Shown here one piece after another: positions 36,484 through 46,798 of a stretch of DNA of 64,000 nt. This DNA is from Xenorhabdus cabanillasii. GTDB lineage: Bacteria; Pseudomonadota; Gammaproteobacteria; Enterobacterales; Enterobacteriaceae. Both the position numbers and the translations under genes were made by a program. The stretch lies in assembly GCF_003386665.1 (NCBI RefSeq), contig NZ_QTUB01000001.1, positions 2,976,001-3,040,000 of the forward strand, read 5' to 3'. The first letter of the stretch is position 1. Each line of letters opens with the position of its first letter. Below the pieces are notes generated by a model. That model saw only the letters and a list, made by a program, of their open reading frames with translations. It was not told where the DNA came from and made no database searches.

Positions 36484-39400
36484 ATGATCCCACGTATACC
36501 ACAAGCCCCCCAAGTCAGTGAACTGGTAAAGGAATATTTGACTGTATTGAAGGAAACTGGTTTTACAGGTGATACTGCCAGCAATTACGCAGACAGACTG
36601 ACTATGGCGACAGATAATAGTATTTATCAGTTGTTACCACAAGCGGTTATCTTTCCGCGTTCCAGTGCCGATGTTGCATTGTTGGCGAGGATTGCAGGAG
36701 AAGAACGCTTCCATTCTCTGACATTCACACCCAGAGGTGGGGGAACTGGTACGAATGGCCAGGCCCTCAACGAGGGTATTGTTGTAGATATGTCCCGGTA
36801 TATGAAAAGGATTCTGGAAATTAATCCAGAACAAGGGTGGGTTAAAGTTGAAGCCGGTGTTATTAAGGATCAACTCAACCAATATCTAAAACCTTTCGGT
36901 TATTTTTTCTCTCCTGAACTATCAACCAGTAATCGCGCCACATTAGGCGGTATGATCAATACTGATGCATCCGGTCAAGGATCGTTGGTGTATGGTAAAA
37001 CGTCGGATCACGTACTTGGTGTCCGTGCTGTTTTACTGGGGGGAGAAATGCTTGATACCCGCCCTATGAGTACAACACTGGCAGAATCGATTGCAGAAGA
37101 GAAATCTGTTATCGGCCATGTCTATAAAACGGTACTTGAGCGTTGTCGTGAACAACGGGAATTAATTGTTGAGAAGTTCCCGAAACTCAATCGATTTCTG
37201 ACAGGTTATGATTTGCGTCATGTTTATAGTGATGATATGCAAACATTTGACCTGACGCGCATATTAACGGGATCTGAAGGCACTCTGGCTTTTATTACCG
37301 AAGCAACATTAGATATTACACCATTACCGAAAGCCAGACGGCTCGTGAATGTAAAATATGATTCTTTCGATTCAGCCCTGCGTAATGCTCCGTTTATGGT
37401 TGAAGCCAAAGCGCTTTCTGTTGAAACGGTAGACTCAAAAGTTCTTAACCTCGCACGTGAAGATATTATTTGGCATTCAGTAAAAGAATTGATTGCTGAT
37501 GTTCCGGACAGGGATATGCAAGGCTTGAATATCGTTGAATTCAGCGGAGACAATGAGCAGCAAATTGATCAACAGGTTAACGCTCTCTGCTTGCGCCTTG
37601 ATGAATTGATGGCAAACAATCAGGCAGGTGTTATCGGTTACCAGACTTGCCACCATTTGGATGATATTGAACGCATTTATGCCATGCGGAAAAAATCTGT
37701 CGGATTGTTGGGTAACAGTAAAGGTGCAGCTAAACCTATCCCGTTTGTTGAAGACACTTGTGTACCTCCTGAACATCTTGCTGATTATATTGTCGAATTT
37801 CGCCAGCTTCTTGATAGCCATCAACTTGATTATGGTATGTTTGGTCATGTGGATGCTGGAGTTTTGCATGTCCGGCCTGCATTGGATATGTGTGATCCTC
37901 AGCAGGAAATTCTTATGAAGCAGATTTCCGATGATATAGTCCGCTTGACAGCTAAATATGGCGGGTTGTTATGGGGAGAGCATGGCAAAGGTTTTCGGGC
38001 AGAGTACAGTCCGGCTTTTTTTGGCGAAATCCTGTACGATGAATTACGTCAGGTAAAAGCGGCATTTGATCCACTCAACAGGTTGAATCCGGGAAAAATT
38101 TGTCCGCCAATGGGAATTGACGCCCCGATGATGCAGGTCGATGCCGCTAAGCGTGGCACTTATGACAGAATTATTCCTGTTAATGTCCGAAACATATTCC
38201 GTGGGGCAATGGAATGTAATGGTAATGGTTTGTGTTTCAACTTTGATGTAAAAAGCCCGATGTGCCCTTCAATGAAAATCAGCCAGCATCGCATTCATTC
38301 GCCTAAAGGTAGAGCAACCCTTGTCAGGGAGTGGTTGCGGCTTCTAACGGAGCAAGGCGTTGAACCTAAGTTATTAGAACAAGGATTTGATCAGGCCCGA
38401 TCCGGTTTACATGGAGTAAGTTTGCGTGGATTGATTGAAAAAACGCGTTATAGCTGGAAAGCATGGCGGGGAGAGTATGATTTTTCCCATGAAGTAAAAG
38501 AGGCGATGTCGGGTTGTCTGGCATGTAAAGCTTGTTCAACACAATGCCCGATTAAGATTGATGTACCATCATTTCGTTCCCGGTTTTTGGCTCTGTACCA
38601 CAGCCGTTATTTACGTCCGTTGCGTGATCATATTGTTGCCAATGTAGAAAGCAGTACCCCGTTAATGGCAAAGGCTCCCCGGATATTTAACTTCTTCTTG
38701 CGGCAGCCATGGCTGCAAAAACTCAGTCAACATACTATTGGTATGGTTGATTTGCCACAGCTTTCCTATCCGACATTACAGCAGCAACTCGCAAGTCATT
38801 ATGCAGCCCGGACGACATTAGAACAGCTCGAAATGTTATCTACAATCCAACGTAAGCAGCATGTACTTATCGTCCAGGATCCTTTCACCAGTTATCACGA
38901 TGCAAAAGTTGTCACTGATTTTGTGCGGCTGATCGAGAAGCTAGGATATCAGCCAGTATTGTTACCATTTTCTCCGAATGGAAAAGCACAACACGTTAAA
39001 GGATTTTTAAATAAATTTGCCAGAACTGCCGGGAAAACGGCTGATTTCCTGAAACGGGTAGCACAACTGGATATTCCTATGGTGGGTGTTGATCCTGCTT
39101 TGGTTCTGTGTTATCGCGATGAATACAAAGATATTCTGGGTGAACGGCGGGGGAATTTTAACGTTCAACTGGTTCATGAATGGCTGGTGAACGTGTTGCC
39201 GGAAATTGCCTCAAAAGGAAAACGTGACGAGGTAACATCTGGTCATGATTGGTATTTATTGGGGCATTGTACAGAAGTGACAGCGTTACCTAATAGCGGT
39301 AAACAATGGATTGATATTTTTCACCATTTTGGCTGTAAGTTAAACAACATCAATGTGGGATGTTGTGGTATGGCAGGCACATATGGTCATGAGAAAAAGA

Positions 39401-39570
39401 ACCTTGATAATTCTATTGGCATTTACAGACTTTCGTGGGCGCCTGTACTGAATAATCTGGCTTTGGAACATTGCCTCAGTACTGGATATTCATGCCGTAG
39501 TCAGGTGAAGCGCATAGAAGGAAAAGTACTTAAACACCCATTACAAGCTTTATTGGAGATAATGCAGTGA
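36484..39570 (+). CDS. ydiJ: FAD/Fe-S D-2-hydroxyglutarate dehydrogenase YdiJ
   Basis: A large flavoprotein of 1028 residues from ATG 36484; homologues start MIP, and an in-frame upstream ATG at 36448 is less likely. Domains: FAD-binding type 4 at about 30-270 (FPRSSADVALLARIA; TPRGGGTGTNGQAL), the FAD-linked oxidase C-terminal domain to about 560, a 4Fe-4S region CLACKACSTQCPIKID near 690, and a C-terminal CCG-type domain with NVGCCGMAGTYGHEKKN. E. coli YdiJ oxidises D-2-hydroxyglutarate and passes electrons to the respiratory chain. It overlaps menI by four bases. Confidence 0.95.
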   Translation: MIPRIPQAPQVSELVKEYLTVLKETGFTGDTASNYADRLTMATDNSIYQLLPQAVIFPRSSADVALLARIAGEERFHSLTFTPRGGGTGTNGQALNEGIVVDMSRYMKRILEINPEQGWVKVEAGVIKDQLNQYLKPFGYFFSPELSTSNRATLGGMINTDASGQGSLVYGKTSDHVLGVRAVLLGGEMLDTRPMSTTLAESIAEEKSVIGHVYKTVLERCREQRELIVEKFPKLNRFLTGYDLRHVYSDDMQTFDLTRILTGSEGTLAFITEATLDITPLPKARRLVNVKYDSFDSALRNAPFMVEAKALSVETVDSKVLNLAREDIIWHSVKELIADVPDRDMQGLNIVEFSGDNEQQIDQQVNALCLRLDELMANNQAGVIGYQTCHHLDDIERIYAMRKKSVGLLGNSKGAAKPIPFVEDTCVPPEHLADYIVEFRQLLDSHQLDYGMFGHVDAGVLHVRPALDMCDPQQEILMKQISDDIVRLTAKYGGLLWGEHGKGFRAEYSPAFFGEILYDELRQVKAAFDPLNRLNPGKICPPMGIDAPMMQVDAAKRGTYDRIIPVNVRNIFRGAMECNGNGLCFNFDVKSPMCPSMKISQHRIHSPKGRATLVREWLRLLTEQGVEPKLLEQGFDQARSGLHGVSLRGLIEKTRYSWKAWRGEYDFSHEVKEAMSGCLACKACSTQCPIKIDVPSFRSRFLALYHSRYLRPLRDHIVANVESSTPLMAKAPRIFNFFLRQPWLQKLSQHTIGMVDLPQLSYPTLQQQLASHYAARTTLEQLEMLSTIQRKQHVLIVQDPFTSYHDAKVVTDFVRLIEKLGYQPVLLPFSPNGKAQHVKGFLNKFARTAGKTADFLKRVAQLDIPMVGVDPALVLCYRDEYKDILGERRGNFNVQLVHEWLVNVLPEIASKGKRDEVTSGHDWYLLGHCTEVTALPNSGKQWIDIFHHFGCKLNNINVGCCGMAGTYGHEKKNLDNSIGIYRLSWAPVLNNLALEHCLSTGYSCRSQVKRIEGKVLKHPLQALLEIMQ

Positions 39571-39980
39571 TTTGGAAACGTCATCCAGATGTAAACATGT
39601 TAAATCAATTGGGTATTGATTGTATTTTGAATCATATGGGAATAGAAATCACTCAACTTGGAGATGATTTCATTGAGGGAACAATGCCTGTTGACCAACG
39701 AACTAAACAGCCATTTGGTATCTTGCATGGTGGAGCATCGGTGGTATTAGCTGAGACTCTGGGCTCCTTTGCCGGTTATCTCTGTTCTGAAGGAGAACAG
39801 AAAGTTGTGGGGGTTGAAATTAATGCCAATCATATTAAAGCTGTGCGCGGGGGAATAGTTAAAGGGATCTGCAAACCAATCCATCTTGGGCGTACTCATC
39901 AGGTCTGGCAAATTGATATCTATAATGGACAACAGCAATTATGTTGTACATCCCGCCTGACTACAGCTATTTTATCTTAA
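39567..39980 (+). CDS. menI: 1,4-dihydroxy-2-naphthoyl-CoA thioesterase MenI
   Basis: A 137-residue hotdog-fold thioesterase of the menaquinone pathway, formerly YdiI. It starts at GTG 39567 overlapping the ydiJ stop, giving MIWKRH as in E. coli. The active-site helix HGGASVVLAETLGSFAG, with its glutamate, and the GVEINANHIKAVRGG strand are intact. A 10-pair hairpin follows 35 bases after the stop. Confidence 0.94.
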   Translation: MIWKRHPDVNMLNQLGIDCILNHMGIEITQLGDDFIEGTMPVDQRTKQPFGILHGGASVVLAETLGSFAGYLCSEGEQKVVGVEINANHIKAVRGGIVKGICKPIHLGRTHQVWQIDIYNGQQQLCCTSRLTTAILS

Positions 39981-40014
39981 TATTCAATATATTATAACGT
40001 AAGTTGATTAGTTT

Positions 40015-40048
40015 AAGTTCCTGCTGATATTTGTTGGCAGGAACTTTT
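40015..40048 (+). terminator. Rho-independent terminator after menI
   Basis: AAGTTCCTGC and GCAGGAACTT are perfect 10-base arms followed by TT. This 326-base gap between menI and ldtE is where E. coli has the suf operon; it holds no gene here. Confidence 0.82.
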
Positions 40049-40306
40049 GGGGTTTATCTGATTATTTGGTTGATTTCAGCCAATTCATTCTGAATATGGC
40101 TGAAAATAACACATAGCCTGTTTTACGCCAGGTTTTGACTATTGATATGTTAGTCTGGTGTAATTACGTTGCCATCAGTTGTAAGATGCGTTGTAGTCTG
40201 AATACTGTTCAAATTTAGCTTTGATTGTGGCAAAGGGAATAGAATAGTCTCCCAGAATAGGCTATTAATTAACCACCGGCATTCAAATAACATTGAGGAA
40301 GTGTGT

Positions 40307-41371
40307 ATGAAGCGATTTTTGACTTTTATCAGTACTTTCTTGATCGGCATGTTGTCGTTCTGTGGGGCAGTTAATCTAGCTTATGGAGTGGAATATCCAT
40401 TGCCACCAGCTAACAGCCGCCTGATTGGTGAGAACTCCATCTATGTCGTACCTGATGATGGTCTCCCGTTAGAAGCCATTGCCGCCAAATACCAAATAGG
40501 TTTGCTGGCTATGTTGGAAGCCAATCCTGGTGTTGATCCTTATCTACCCAAACCCGGTACAAAACTCATTATTCCGTCACAGATGTTACTTCCCAATGCC
40601 CCTCGTCAGGGGATTGTTATTAACCTGGCTGAACTGAGACTCTATTATTATCCAAAAGAGAAGGATCATGTCATTGTTTACCCAATTGGAATTGGGCAGC
40701 TTGGGCGCAATACACCAACAATGACGACATCGGTTAGCCAATTAATCAAACATCCGACATGGACACCTACTGCTAATATCCGCAAAGATTATGCAAGTCG
40801 CGGTATTATCTTGCCAGCGGTAATACCCGCAGGCCCGGATAATCCGATGGGTGATTTTGCTCTGCGTTTGGCAGCAGGGCGTGGAGAATATCTGATACAT
40901 GGTACTAATGCGAATTTTGGTATTGGTATGCGGGTCAGTTCGGGTTGTATCCGCTTGCGTCCTGATGATATTGAGGCACTATTTTACAACGTTCCGAAGG
41001 GAACCCGTGTGCAGATTATTAATGAACCAATCAAATATGCGGTAGAACCAAATGGCAAACGCTATGTTGAGGTTCATCAACCACTTTCAAAGACAGATGC
41101 TGATGATCCTCAAACAATACCAATTAAGCGTACAGAAGGGCTATTAAAATTTATTGAGAATAATAATACGAATGCTGTCTTGGTGGATCAGGAGATAATT
41201 CGTCGTTCTGGCATGCCTGTGGTAGTCAATAAGGGAACTATTTTGTCCGGTGAGAAGGGAAGAGAGCTCCGAAGGTTGACGGAAGAACGTGAAGAAGTTA
41301 CTCTCAATATTCAGCCCATTAAATTACCACCGTTGAGCCAGCCTGCTCCAATTTATCAGACTAAATCCTGA
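40307..41371 (+). CDS. ldtE: L,D-transpeptidase LdtE (YnhG)
   Basis: A periplasmic enzyme that makes 3-3 crosslinks in peptidoglycan. ATG 40307 has GAGGAAG six bases before; GTG 40301 is too close. The 354-residue protein has a signal peptide (KRFLTFISTFLIGMLSF to about residue 25), a LysM-like domain at about 40-90 (LPLEAIAAKYQIGLLAMLEA) and the YkuD catalytic domain at about 95-235 with HGTNANFGIG and SSGCIRLRPDD, containing the active-site Cys. It stands beside lpp as in E. coli. Confidence 0.93.
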   Translation: MKRFLTFISTFLIGMLSFCGAVNLAYGVEYPLPPANSRLIGENSIYVVPDDGLPLEAIAAKYQIGLLAMLEANPGVDPYLPKPGTKLIIPSQMLLPNAPRQGIVINLAELRLYYYPKEKDHVIVYPIGIGQLGRNTPTMTTSVSQLIKHPTWTPTANIRKDYASRGIILPAVIPAGPDNPMGDFALRLAAGRGEYLIHGTNANFGIGMRVSSGCIRLRPDDIEALFYNVPKGTRVQIINEPIKYAVEPNGKRYVEVHQPLSKTDADDPQTIPIKRTEGLLKFIENNNTNAVLVDQEIIRRSGMPVVVNKGTILSGEKGRELRRLTEEREEVTLNIQPIKLPPLSQPAPIYQTKS

Positions 41372-41398
41372 CCGAAACAGTGAATTGAGAATATAAAG

Positions 41399-41426
41399 AA
41401 TGGCGTACTTACCAAAGTACGCCATT
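41399..41426. terminator. Bidirectional terminator between ldtE and lpp
   Basis: AATGGCGTACTT pairs perfectly with AAGTACGCCATT around four bases. On the minus strand it is followed by CTTTATATTC and ends lpp; on the plus strand it ends ldtE. Confidence 0.88.
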
Positions 41427-41444
41427 CTTGGATATGCTACAAAT

Positions 41445-41681
41445 TTATTTTTTGTAGGAACGAACTTGGTTGTCAAGACGTTGATTTGCACGAGCGGCTT
41501 CGTCTCTAGCTGTTTGTACATCAGAACGCACTGAACTAACCTCATTGCTCAGTTGGTCAACTTTTGAACCCAGAGTTTGAATCTGAGAGGAAAGCTGGTC
41601 AACTTTAGTCGTGCTTGTACAACCCGCTAACATAGTAGAAGCAAGAATTACTGCGCCAAGTACAACTTTAGTACGATTCAT
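41445..41681 (-). CDS. lpp: Major outer-membrane (Braun) lipoprotein Lpp
   Basis: A 78-residue lipoprotein, the same length as in E. coli. Signal peptide [21 protein letters not shown] ends in lipobox LAGC; the mature chain is a heptad coiled coil ([20 protein letters not shown]) that forms a trimer. The C-terminal VRSYKK keeps the terminal lysine joined to peptidoglycan by L,D-transpeptidases. ATG 41681 is used; an ATG three bases earlier is also in frame. Confidence 0.97.
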   Translation of the reverse strand: MNRTKVVLGAVILASTMLAGCTSTTKVDQLSSQIQTLGSKVDQLSNEVSSVRSDVQTARDEAARANQRLDNQVRSYKK

Positions 41682-42172
41682 CACAATACCCTCTAGATTA
41701 AGTTAATCCCCAAGTAGCTATCTAATTATTACACAAACTTTTTTGGAAAGAGAATAAATTTTTGTCTGGATAAACAAATTCTACTGTTTTTTATTCTAAA
41801 ATAAGTTAATAATTTTTAGATAATCGCAATAAAACGGTAATATGATGAGTAATTAAATCAGAAAAATCTCAAACATTACGTGATGTATCTTCCAGTTTTC
41901 ACCACTTGAATGAAATAAACCAGAACTATCTATTTTCCCTTCTGTGTCAAATTATTAGCTACCAGTATCTGAAAATTAAGCAAATTAGACGCTATTATGA
42001 TCTGTATTAGTATAAATGATTTTAAAATAAACGGAGGTTTTTTATACTCAGTGTTTTGGATTATTTCAATGTGAACGTTTGTTTATTATTGAGGTGTAGC
42101 TAAAAGGCAGGCATTATTTTTGCCTGACAAGCTGCTCATTAATTGGGCAGCTTGTCTTGTGTTCAAAAATAA
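41682..42172. promoter_or_regulatory. lpp upstream region and pykF transcript-end hairpins
   Basis: About 490 AT-rich bases between two leftward genes. At the right are two hairpins past the pykF stop: ACAAGCTGC/GCAGCTTGT at 42127-42155, and AGGCA/TGCCT at 42109-42125 followed on the minus strand by GCCTTTTA, the likely pykF terminator. The left part is the lpp promoter with long A and T runs. Confidence 0.6.
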
Positions 42173-43582
42173 TTACAGTACATGAACAGAAGAAGTATTT
42201 GTTGTACCGCTTGGTACTAATGCACCGGATACCATCACAACTATATCTCCTTTGCTTGCCATACCGCTGGCTAATGCAGCTTCTTTACCAATACGGTAGA
42301 AATCATCAGTAGAAGCAATTTCTTTGACAACTTGCGTAGAGACACCTTTAACCAGCAATAACTGACGAGCAGTAATTTCATTGGTAGTCAGTGCAAGGAT
42401 AGTAGCATTAGGGAAGTATTTACGGATAGATCTTGCAGACTTACCACCATAAGTCGCCACAACAATCAGAGGTGATTCCAATTTTTCGGCAATTTCTACC
42501 GCTCCACGGCAAACCGCTTCGGTAACTCGCAACTTCTGAGTTTTAGTATTTTCGATTCGGCTACCCATGACACGATCTGTACGTTCACAGATGGTTGCCA
42601 TAATGGAAACGGCTTCAACAGGGTATTTCCCTTTAGCACTTTCGCCGGAAAGCATCACTGCGTCAGTACCATCCAAGATTGCATTGGCAACGTCGCCTGC
42701 TTCAGCACGAGTAGGACGTGGATTTTTGATCATGGAATCCAGCATTTGAGTTGCAGTGATGACAATTTTGCGTGCAGAATTACATTTTTCTATCATCATT
42801 TTTTGCGCAAAAATCACTTCTTCTACGGGGATCTCAACACCCAAATCACCACGGGCAACCATGATGCCGTCTGAAGCTTCCAGAATTTCATCAAAATTAT
42901 TCAGGCCTTCCTGATTTTCAATTTTGGAAATAATTTGAATGTGCTCGCCACCGTGGGCTTTTAAGTGTTCGCGGATTTCCAGAACATCAGAACGCTTACG
43001 AATGAAAGACGCTGCAATAAAATCGACACCTTGCTCACAACCAAAGATAAGGTCTTGCTTGTCTTTTCCTGCCAGTGCAGGCAGGTTGATAGAAACATTT
43101 GGCAGATTGACGCCTTTGTTTTCACCTAAGTCACCGTTATTTAACACCTCACAAATGACTTCTGTTTCGGTGATACCTTTTACTGTCATGGCAATCAGGC
43201 CATCGTCAACCAATACTGTATTACCCACAGATAAATCCGCTGGTAAACCTGAATAGGTTACGGCAACACATTCTTTATTACCGATGACGGATTGATCTGT
43301 TGTGAAGGTGAAAGTCTGACCAGATGTTAGAGAAACATCATTACCACCTTCCAGTTTCATGGTTCGGATTTCAGGGCCTTTGGTATCCAGTAAGATAGCT
43401 GCCTTTTTACCGGTTTTTGCAGTAACTGCACGAAGATTTTTAATGCGTTGACCATGTTCTTCGTAGTCGCCGTGAGAAAAATTCAGGCGCATAACATTCA
43501 TGCCTGAGTTAAGCAGTTCGGTTAGTTTTTCCTCGGATTCAGTTTTTGGTCCGATAGTACAAACAATTTTGGTTTTTTTCAT
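42173..43582 (-). CDS. pykF: Pyruvate kinase I PykF
   Basis: Catalyses PEP + ADP to pyruvate + ATP, the last glycolytic step. The 469-residue protein starts [20 protein letters not shown] and carries [23 protein letters not shown], the catalytic-lysine strand [10 protein letters not shown] and [13 protein letters not shown]. coli PykF is a tetramer activated by fructose-1,6-bisphosphate and repressed by Cra; a Cra consensus is present upstream. The gene lies between lpp and two tRNA-Val genes. Confidence 0.97.
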   Translation of the reverse strand: MKKTKIVCTIGPKTESEEKLTELLNSGMNVMRLNFSHGDYEEHGQRIKNLRAVTAKTGKKAAILLDTKGPEIRTMKLEGGNDVSLTSGQTFTFTTDQSVIGNKECVAVTYSGLPADLSVGNTVLVDDGLIAMTVKGITETEVICEVLNNGDLGENKGVNLPNVSINLPALAGKDKQDLIFGCEQGVDFIAASFIRKRSDVLEIREHLKAHGGEHIQIISKIENQEGLNNFDEILEASDGIMVARGDLGVEIPVEEVIFAQKMMIEKCNSARKIVITATQMLDSMIKNPRPTRAEAGDVANAILDGTDAVMLSGESAKGKYPVEAVSIMATICERTDRVMGSRIENTKTQKLRVTEAVCRGAVEIAEKLESPLIVVATYGGKSARSIRKYFPNATILALTTNEITARQLLLVKGVSTQVVKEIASTDDFYRIGKEAALASGMASKGDIVVMVSGALVPSGTTNTSSVHVL

Positions 43583-43802
43583 GACAATCTATCTACTGGT
43601 TTTTATGAATTAAAAAGAGTGAATCACCAACCATTGACATTATAAGCCAGTATCATTTGGCATTGTTAGTTGCGCAACATAATGGAAAACGGGTGGCAGA
43701 AAATGTCAAATGGTTGTTTTTCATGAAGCCAGGCATGTATGGACATGTGGACTTGGAACGATTAATCATTTGTAACTTTTTCTGAGTTCGGTAAATCAAT
43801 TG

Positions 43803-43816
43803 GCTGAAACCATTCA
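43803..43816. promoter_or_regulatory. Cra (FruR) consensus site upstream of pykF
   Basis: GCTGAAACCATTCA fits RSTGAAWCSNTHHW at all 14 positions, 221 bases before the pykF start. The spacer (43583-44099) holds no gene. Cra represses pykF in E. coli, opposite to ppsA. Confidence 0.75.
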
Positions 43817-44099
43817 ACTTATGACAATGCGTATTATAGAGACTAATTTCTGTGAAATGAATTAAAAAAAATAGTTCTCGAAAAGATTTATGTAAAAGAA
43901 CAAAAAATACTCACGTGCAAGTTAGGAAAATCAGCAAGTTGTTGCGCAATAGTATCGAATCGGATAGTTGTTATTTCGGTTAGGCGTGAGAATAAGTATG
44001 GGACATACCAGTACCAAATTGTGACAATTAATAAACGGGATAACCAGATTAGAAATGAAGAGAGTTAAAAGTAAAAAATAAGAGAAAACCATAAAGATA

Positions 44100-44176
44100 T
44101 GGTGCGTCCGAGTGGACTCGAACCACCGACCCCCACCATGTCAAGGTGGTGCTCTAACCAACTGAGCTACGGACGC
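44100..44176 (-). tRNA. tRNA-Val (anticodon GAC), copy downstream in the pair
   Basis: On the minus strand the cloverleaf runs from GCGTCCGTAGCTCAGTTGG to GGACGCACCA, 77 bases with CCA encoded. The anticodon stem CCACC/GGTGG holds loop TTGACAT, anticodon GAC, reading GUC/GUU. Acceptor GCGTCCG pairs with CGGACGC. Equivalent to valV/valW beside mdtK in E. coli. Confidence 0.98.
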
Positions 44177-44209
44177 ACATAAACTGAATTTTTTTGTCAA
44201 CCGGATATT

Positions 44210-44286
44210 TGGTGCGTCCGAGTGGACTCGAACCACCGACCCCCACCATGTCAAGGTGGTGCTCTAACCAACTGAGCTACGGACGC
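44210..44286 (-). tRNA. tRNA-Val (anticodon GAC), copy upstream in the pair
   Basis: Identical over its 77 bases to the copy at 44100-44176, with the spacer of 33 bases differing. The pair is probably one transcript, read leftwards. The identity shows recent duplication or gene conversion, as in E. coli. Confidence 0.98.
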
Positions 44287-44445
44287 AATCTAAATTTCCG
44301 TGGCTGACAACGGGAACGAATATTAACGATCACTGAGCTGTCTGGCAAGGGGAAAAATGCAAATTCGTGTTCGATTGCTCGCATTTACATCTATCAGTGT
44401 GAATTTACAACTTTTCCCCTTGGGATGATAATCTAATATACTGAA

Positions 44446-45819
44446 TTAACGAGTAGAATATGCCAGAACAGTATGGTCAGGCTGCTTTTGTAACCACCAA
44501 ATCCGGCTGCCCATCATGATTGCAGCTACAGTTAATCCGATAATAAACCCAATCCAGAAACCTTGTGGCCCCATCGGTTCAGTAACATAGTTGGTCAATG
44601 CCAATATATAACCACTAGGTAATCCGAAACCCCAATATGCGATGAAAGTAATAAAGAAAATGGAACGTGTATCTTTATATCCGCGCAATACCCCGGAACC
44701 AATCACCTGAACTGAATCAGAAAGCTGATAGATAGCAGTGAACAGCATCAAATGAGATGCCAAAGCGACAACTTCAGAATTATTGTTGTACATTGTTGCA
44801 ATTGGTTCACGGAATAGAATCGTGAAGGTTGCTGTTATACAGGCAATTGCCAAGCCAACAACAAGGCTGGTATAAGCTGATATTTTGGCACCTTCGGTTG
44901 ATTCCTGCCCAAGGTTATAACCTACACGGATAGTTGCCGCTATGCCAAATGACAATGGGAACATAAACATCAATGAACTGAAATTGAGAGAAATTTGATG
45001 CCCTGCAACGGCAATTACGCCGAGAGGGGAGATCAGTAGGGATACAACAGCAAATAACGTAACCTCAAAGAACATAGCCAGAGCGATGGGTAAGCCAAGC
45101 AGAGTAATGCTTTTTTGAGTATACCAGTTAGGACGGGCAAAATTGTCAAACGTATGGATATCTTTCTGAGAAGGTGAGTGTTTGACATATGCAAGCAGTA
45201 ACAGGAACGTTACCCAGTAAACGGCTGCTGTTGCAACACCACAACCTACACCACCAAGTTCCGGTGCGCCGAATTTACCGTAAATAAAAATGTAGTTGAC
45301 GGGGATATTAACCAATAATCCTAAGATACCAATAACCATTGCTGGTTTGGTTTTTGACAGCCCTTCACACTGACTGCGTAAAACTTGGTAATACAGGAAA
45401 CCAGGCGCTCCCCACATAATAGCGTGAATAAAATCTACAGCTTTTTGTGCCAGGATAGGATCCACATTATGTTGCGCTTCTATAATGAAGCGGCAGTTAT
45501 ACAATATTATAATAATGAAAATAGCGAGGAACGTTGCCAGCCAAAAACCCTGTTGGATTTGGCTGGCGACATTTTTTCTCTGGCCTGAGCCATTCATATG
45601 TGCAACGATTGGTGTTAAGGCCATCAACAAGCCTTGACCAAACAGAATCGCCGGCAGCCATATTGATGTCCCGATAGCAACTGCTGACATCTCGATTGCG
45701 CCAGCTTTACCGGCCATAACTGTATCTACGAAACCCATCGCAGTTTGTGAAAATTGAGCGATGATGACGGGGATGCCCAGAGCGAGCAAACTACGCGCTT
45801 CATTTAAATATTTCTGCAC
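44446..45819 (-). CDS. mdtK: MATE multidrug efflux protein MdtK (NorM)
   Basis: An inner-membrane Na+/H+-driven exporter of cationic drugs with 12 helices in 457 residues. The start [20 protein letters not shown], the conserved [20 protein letters not shown] and the repeated-half motif [18 protein letters not shown] are typical. It is divergent from ribE with 240 bases between, as in E. coli. Confidence 0.94.
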   Translation of the reverse strand: MQKYLNEARSLLALGIPVIIAQFSQTAMGFVDTVMAGKAGAIEMSAVAIGTSIWLPAILFGQGLLMALTPIVAHMNGSGQRKNVASQIQQGFWLATFLAIFIIIILYNCRFIIEAQHNVDPILAQKAVDFIHAIMWGAPGFLYYQVLRSQCEGLSKTKPAMVIGILGLLVNIPVNYIFIYGKFGAPELGGVGCGVATAAVYWVTFLLLLAYVKHSPSQKDIHTFDNFARPNWYTQKSITLLGLPIALAMFFEVTLFAVVSLLISPLGVIAVAGHQISLNFSSLMFMFPLSFGIAATIRVGYNLGQESTEGAKISAYTSLVVGLAIACITATFTILFREPIATMYNNNSEVVALASHLMLFTAIYQLSDSVQVIGSGVLRGYKDTRSIFFITFIAYWGFGLPSGYILALTNYVTEPMGPQGFWIGFIIGLTVAAIMMGSRIWWLQKQPDHTVLAYSTR

Positions 45820-46059
45820 GTACTACACCTTTTTTGATTAAAAATTAATTAGAAGAACAAGGAGCATTTCTGTGAGCAAACGAAGTTGTTTGAAAAGTAA
45901 TCTCTTGTTAACTCAAGTATTGTATAGAACTCATTTTATTAAGCCAATCATTGCACGATATTTATGCCTAATCGAAGATAACTCTCAACCGAAATAGTGT
46001 CTAAAAGAGATGAGTGCGTTACACTAACTTATCATGCAAAACGATGAAAGAGGTTTCCC

Positions 46060-46701
46060 ATGTTTACAGGTATCGTCCAGGGAAAAGCGCCTATAGTTGC
46101 TATTGAAGAAAAAACACACTTTCGGACTCATGTAGTTAAATTTCCGGCTGAATTATTACCTGAAATTGAAACGGGAGCTTCCGTTTCCCATAATGGCTGT
46201 TGTTTGACTGTCACTAAAATAGATGGCGATTTGATTAGTTTCGATTTGATGAAAGAGACACTGCGTTTGACTAATCTCGGTGAGCTTAAGGTTGGCGATT
46301 TAGTGAATTTGGAAAGAGCAGCAAAATTTGGTGATGAAATTGGTGGGCATTTGATGTCCGGTCATGTCATTACAACGGCTGAAATTGCTAAAATTTTTAC
46401 TTCGGAAAATAACCATGAAATATGGTTCCGTGTTTATGATAAGCAGTTAATGAAATATATCCTGCATAAAGGTTTTATTGGTATTGATGGGATTAGCCTG
46501 ACAATTGGAGATGTCGTGAATAATCGTTTCTGTGTTCATTTGATTCCAGAAACATTGGAACGTACGACACTCGGTAAAAAACGCATTGGTCAAAAAGTAA
46601 ATATTGAAATTGACCCACAGACACAAGCAATTGTAGATACTGTTGAACGGCTCATGGCGCAAAAAGAACAGCAAAGAGTATTATCCCAATTGGAAGAGTA
46701 G
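46060..46701 (+). CDS. ribE: Riboflavin synthase alpha chain RibE (E. coli RibC)
   Basis: Converts two 6,7-dimethyl-8-ribityllumazine molecules to riboflavin. The 213-residue protein has two lumazine-binding repeats, each starting with the family pattern: [15 protein letters not shown] at residue 1 and [15 protein letters not shown] near 94. N-terminal MFTGIV and SHNGCCLTV are conserved. No FMN riboswitch is visible upstream, which is usual for this gene. Confidence 0.95.
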   Translation: MFTGIVQGKAPIVAIEEKTHFRTHVVKFPAELLPEIETGASVSHNGCCLTVTKIDGDLISFDLMKETLRLTNLGELKVGDLVNLERAAKFGDEIGGHLMSGHVITTAEIAKIFTSENNHEIWFRVYDKQLMKYILHKGFIGIDGISLTIGDVVNNRFCVHLIPETLERTTLGKKRIGQKVNIEIDPQTQAIVDTVERLMAQKEQQRVLSQLEE

Positions 46702-46736
46702 TTAACGTTACTTATCTTAATAAAGAATATTAATGA

Positions 46737-46767
46737 AAAAGCTACAGAGGTGTTCACTGTAGCTTTT
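46737..46767. terminator. Bidirectional terminator between ribE and cfa
   Basis: AAAAGCTACAG pairs with CTGTAGCTTTT around nine bases, giving A-rich and T-rich ends that work in both directions for the convergent genes. Confidence 0.9.
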
Positions 46768-46798
46768 CAACAGCCTTAGAAAGCTGTTGTAAACAATA

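Noticed and set aside
44352..44422. Spaced inverted repeat AAGGGGAAAA ... TTTTCCCCTT after mdtK
   Set aside because: Arms match, but the interior exceeds 50 bases and no T-run follows, so I do not call a terminator.
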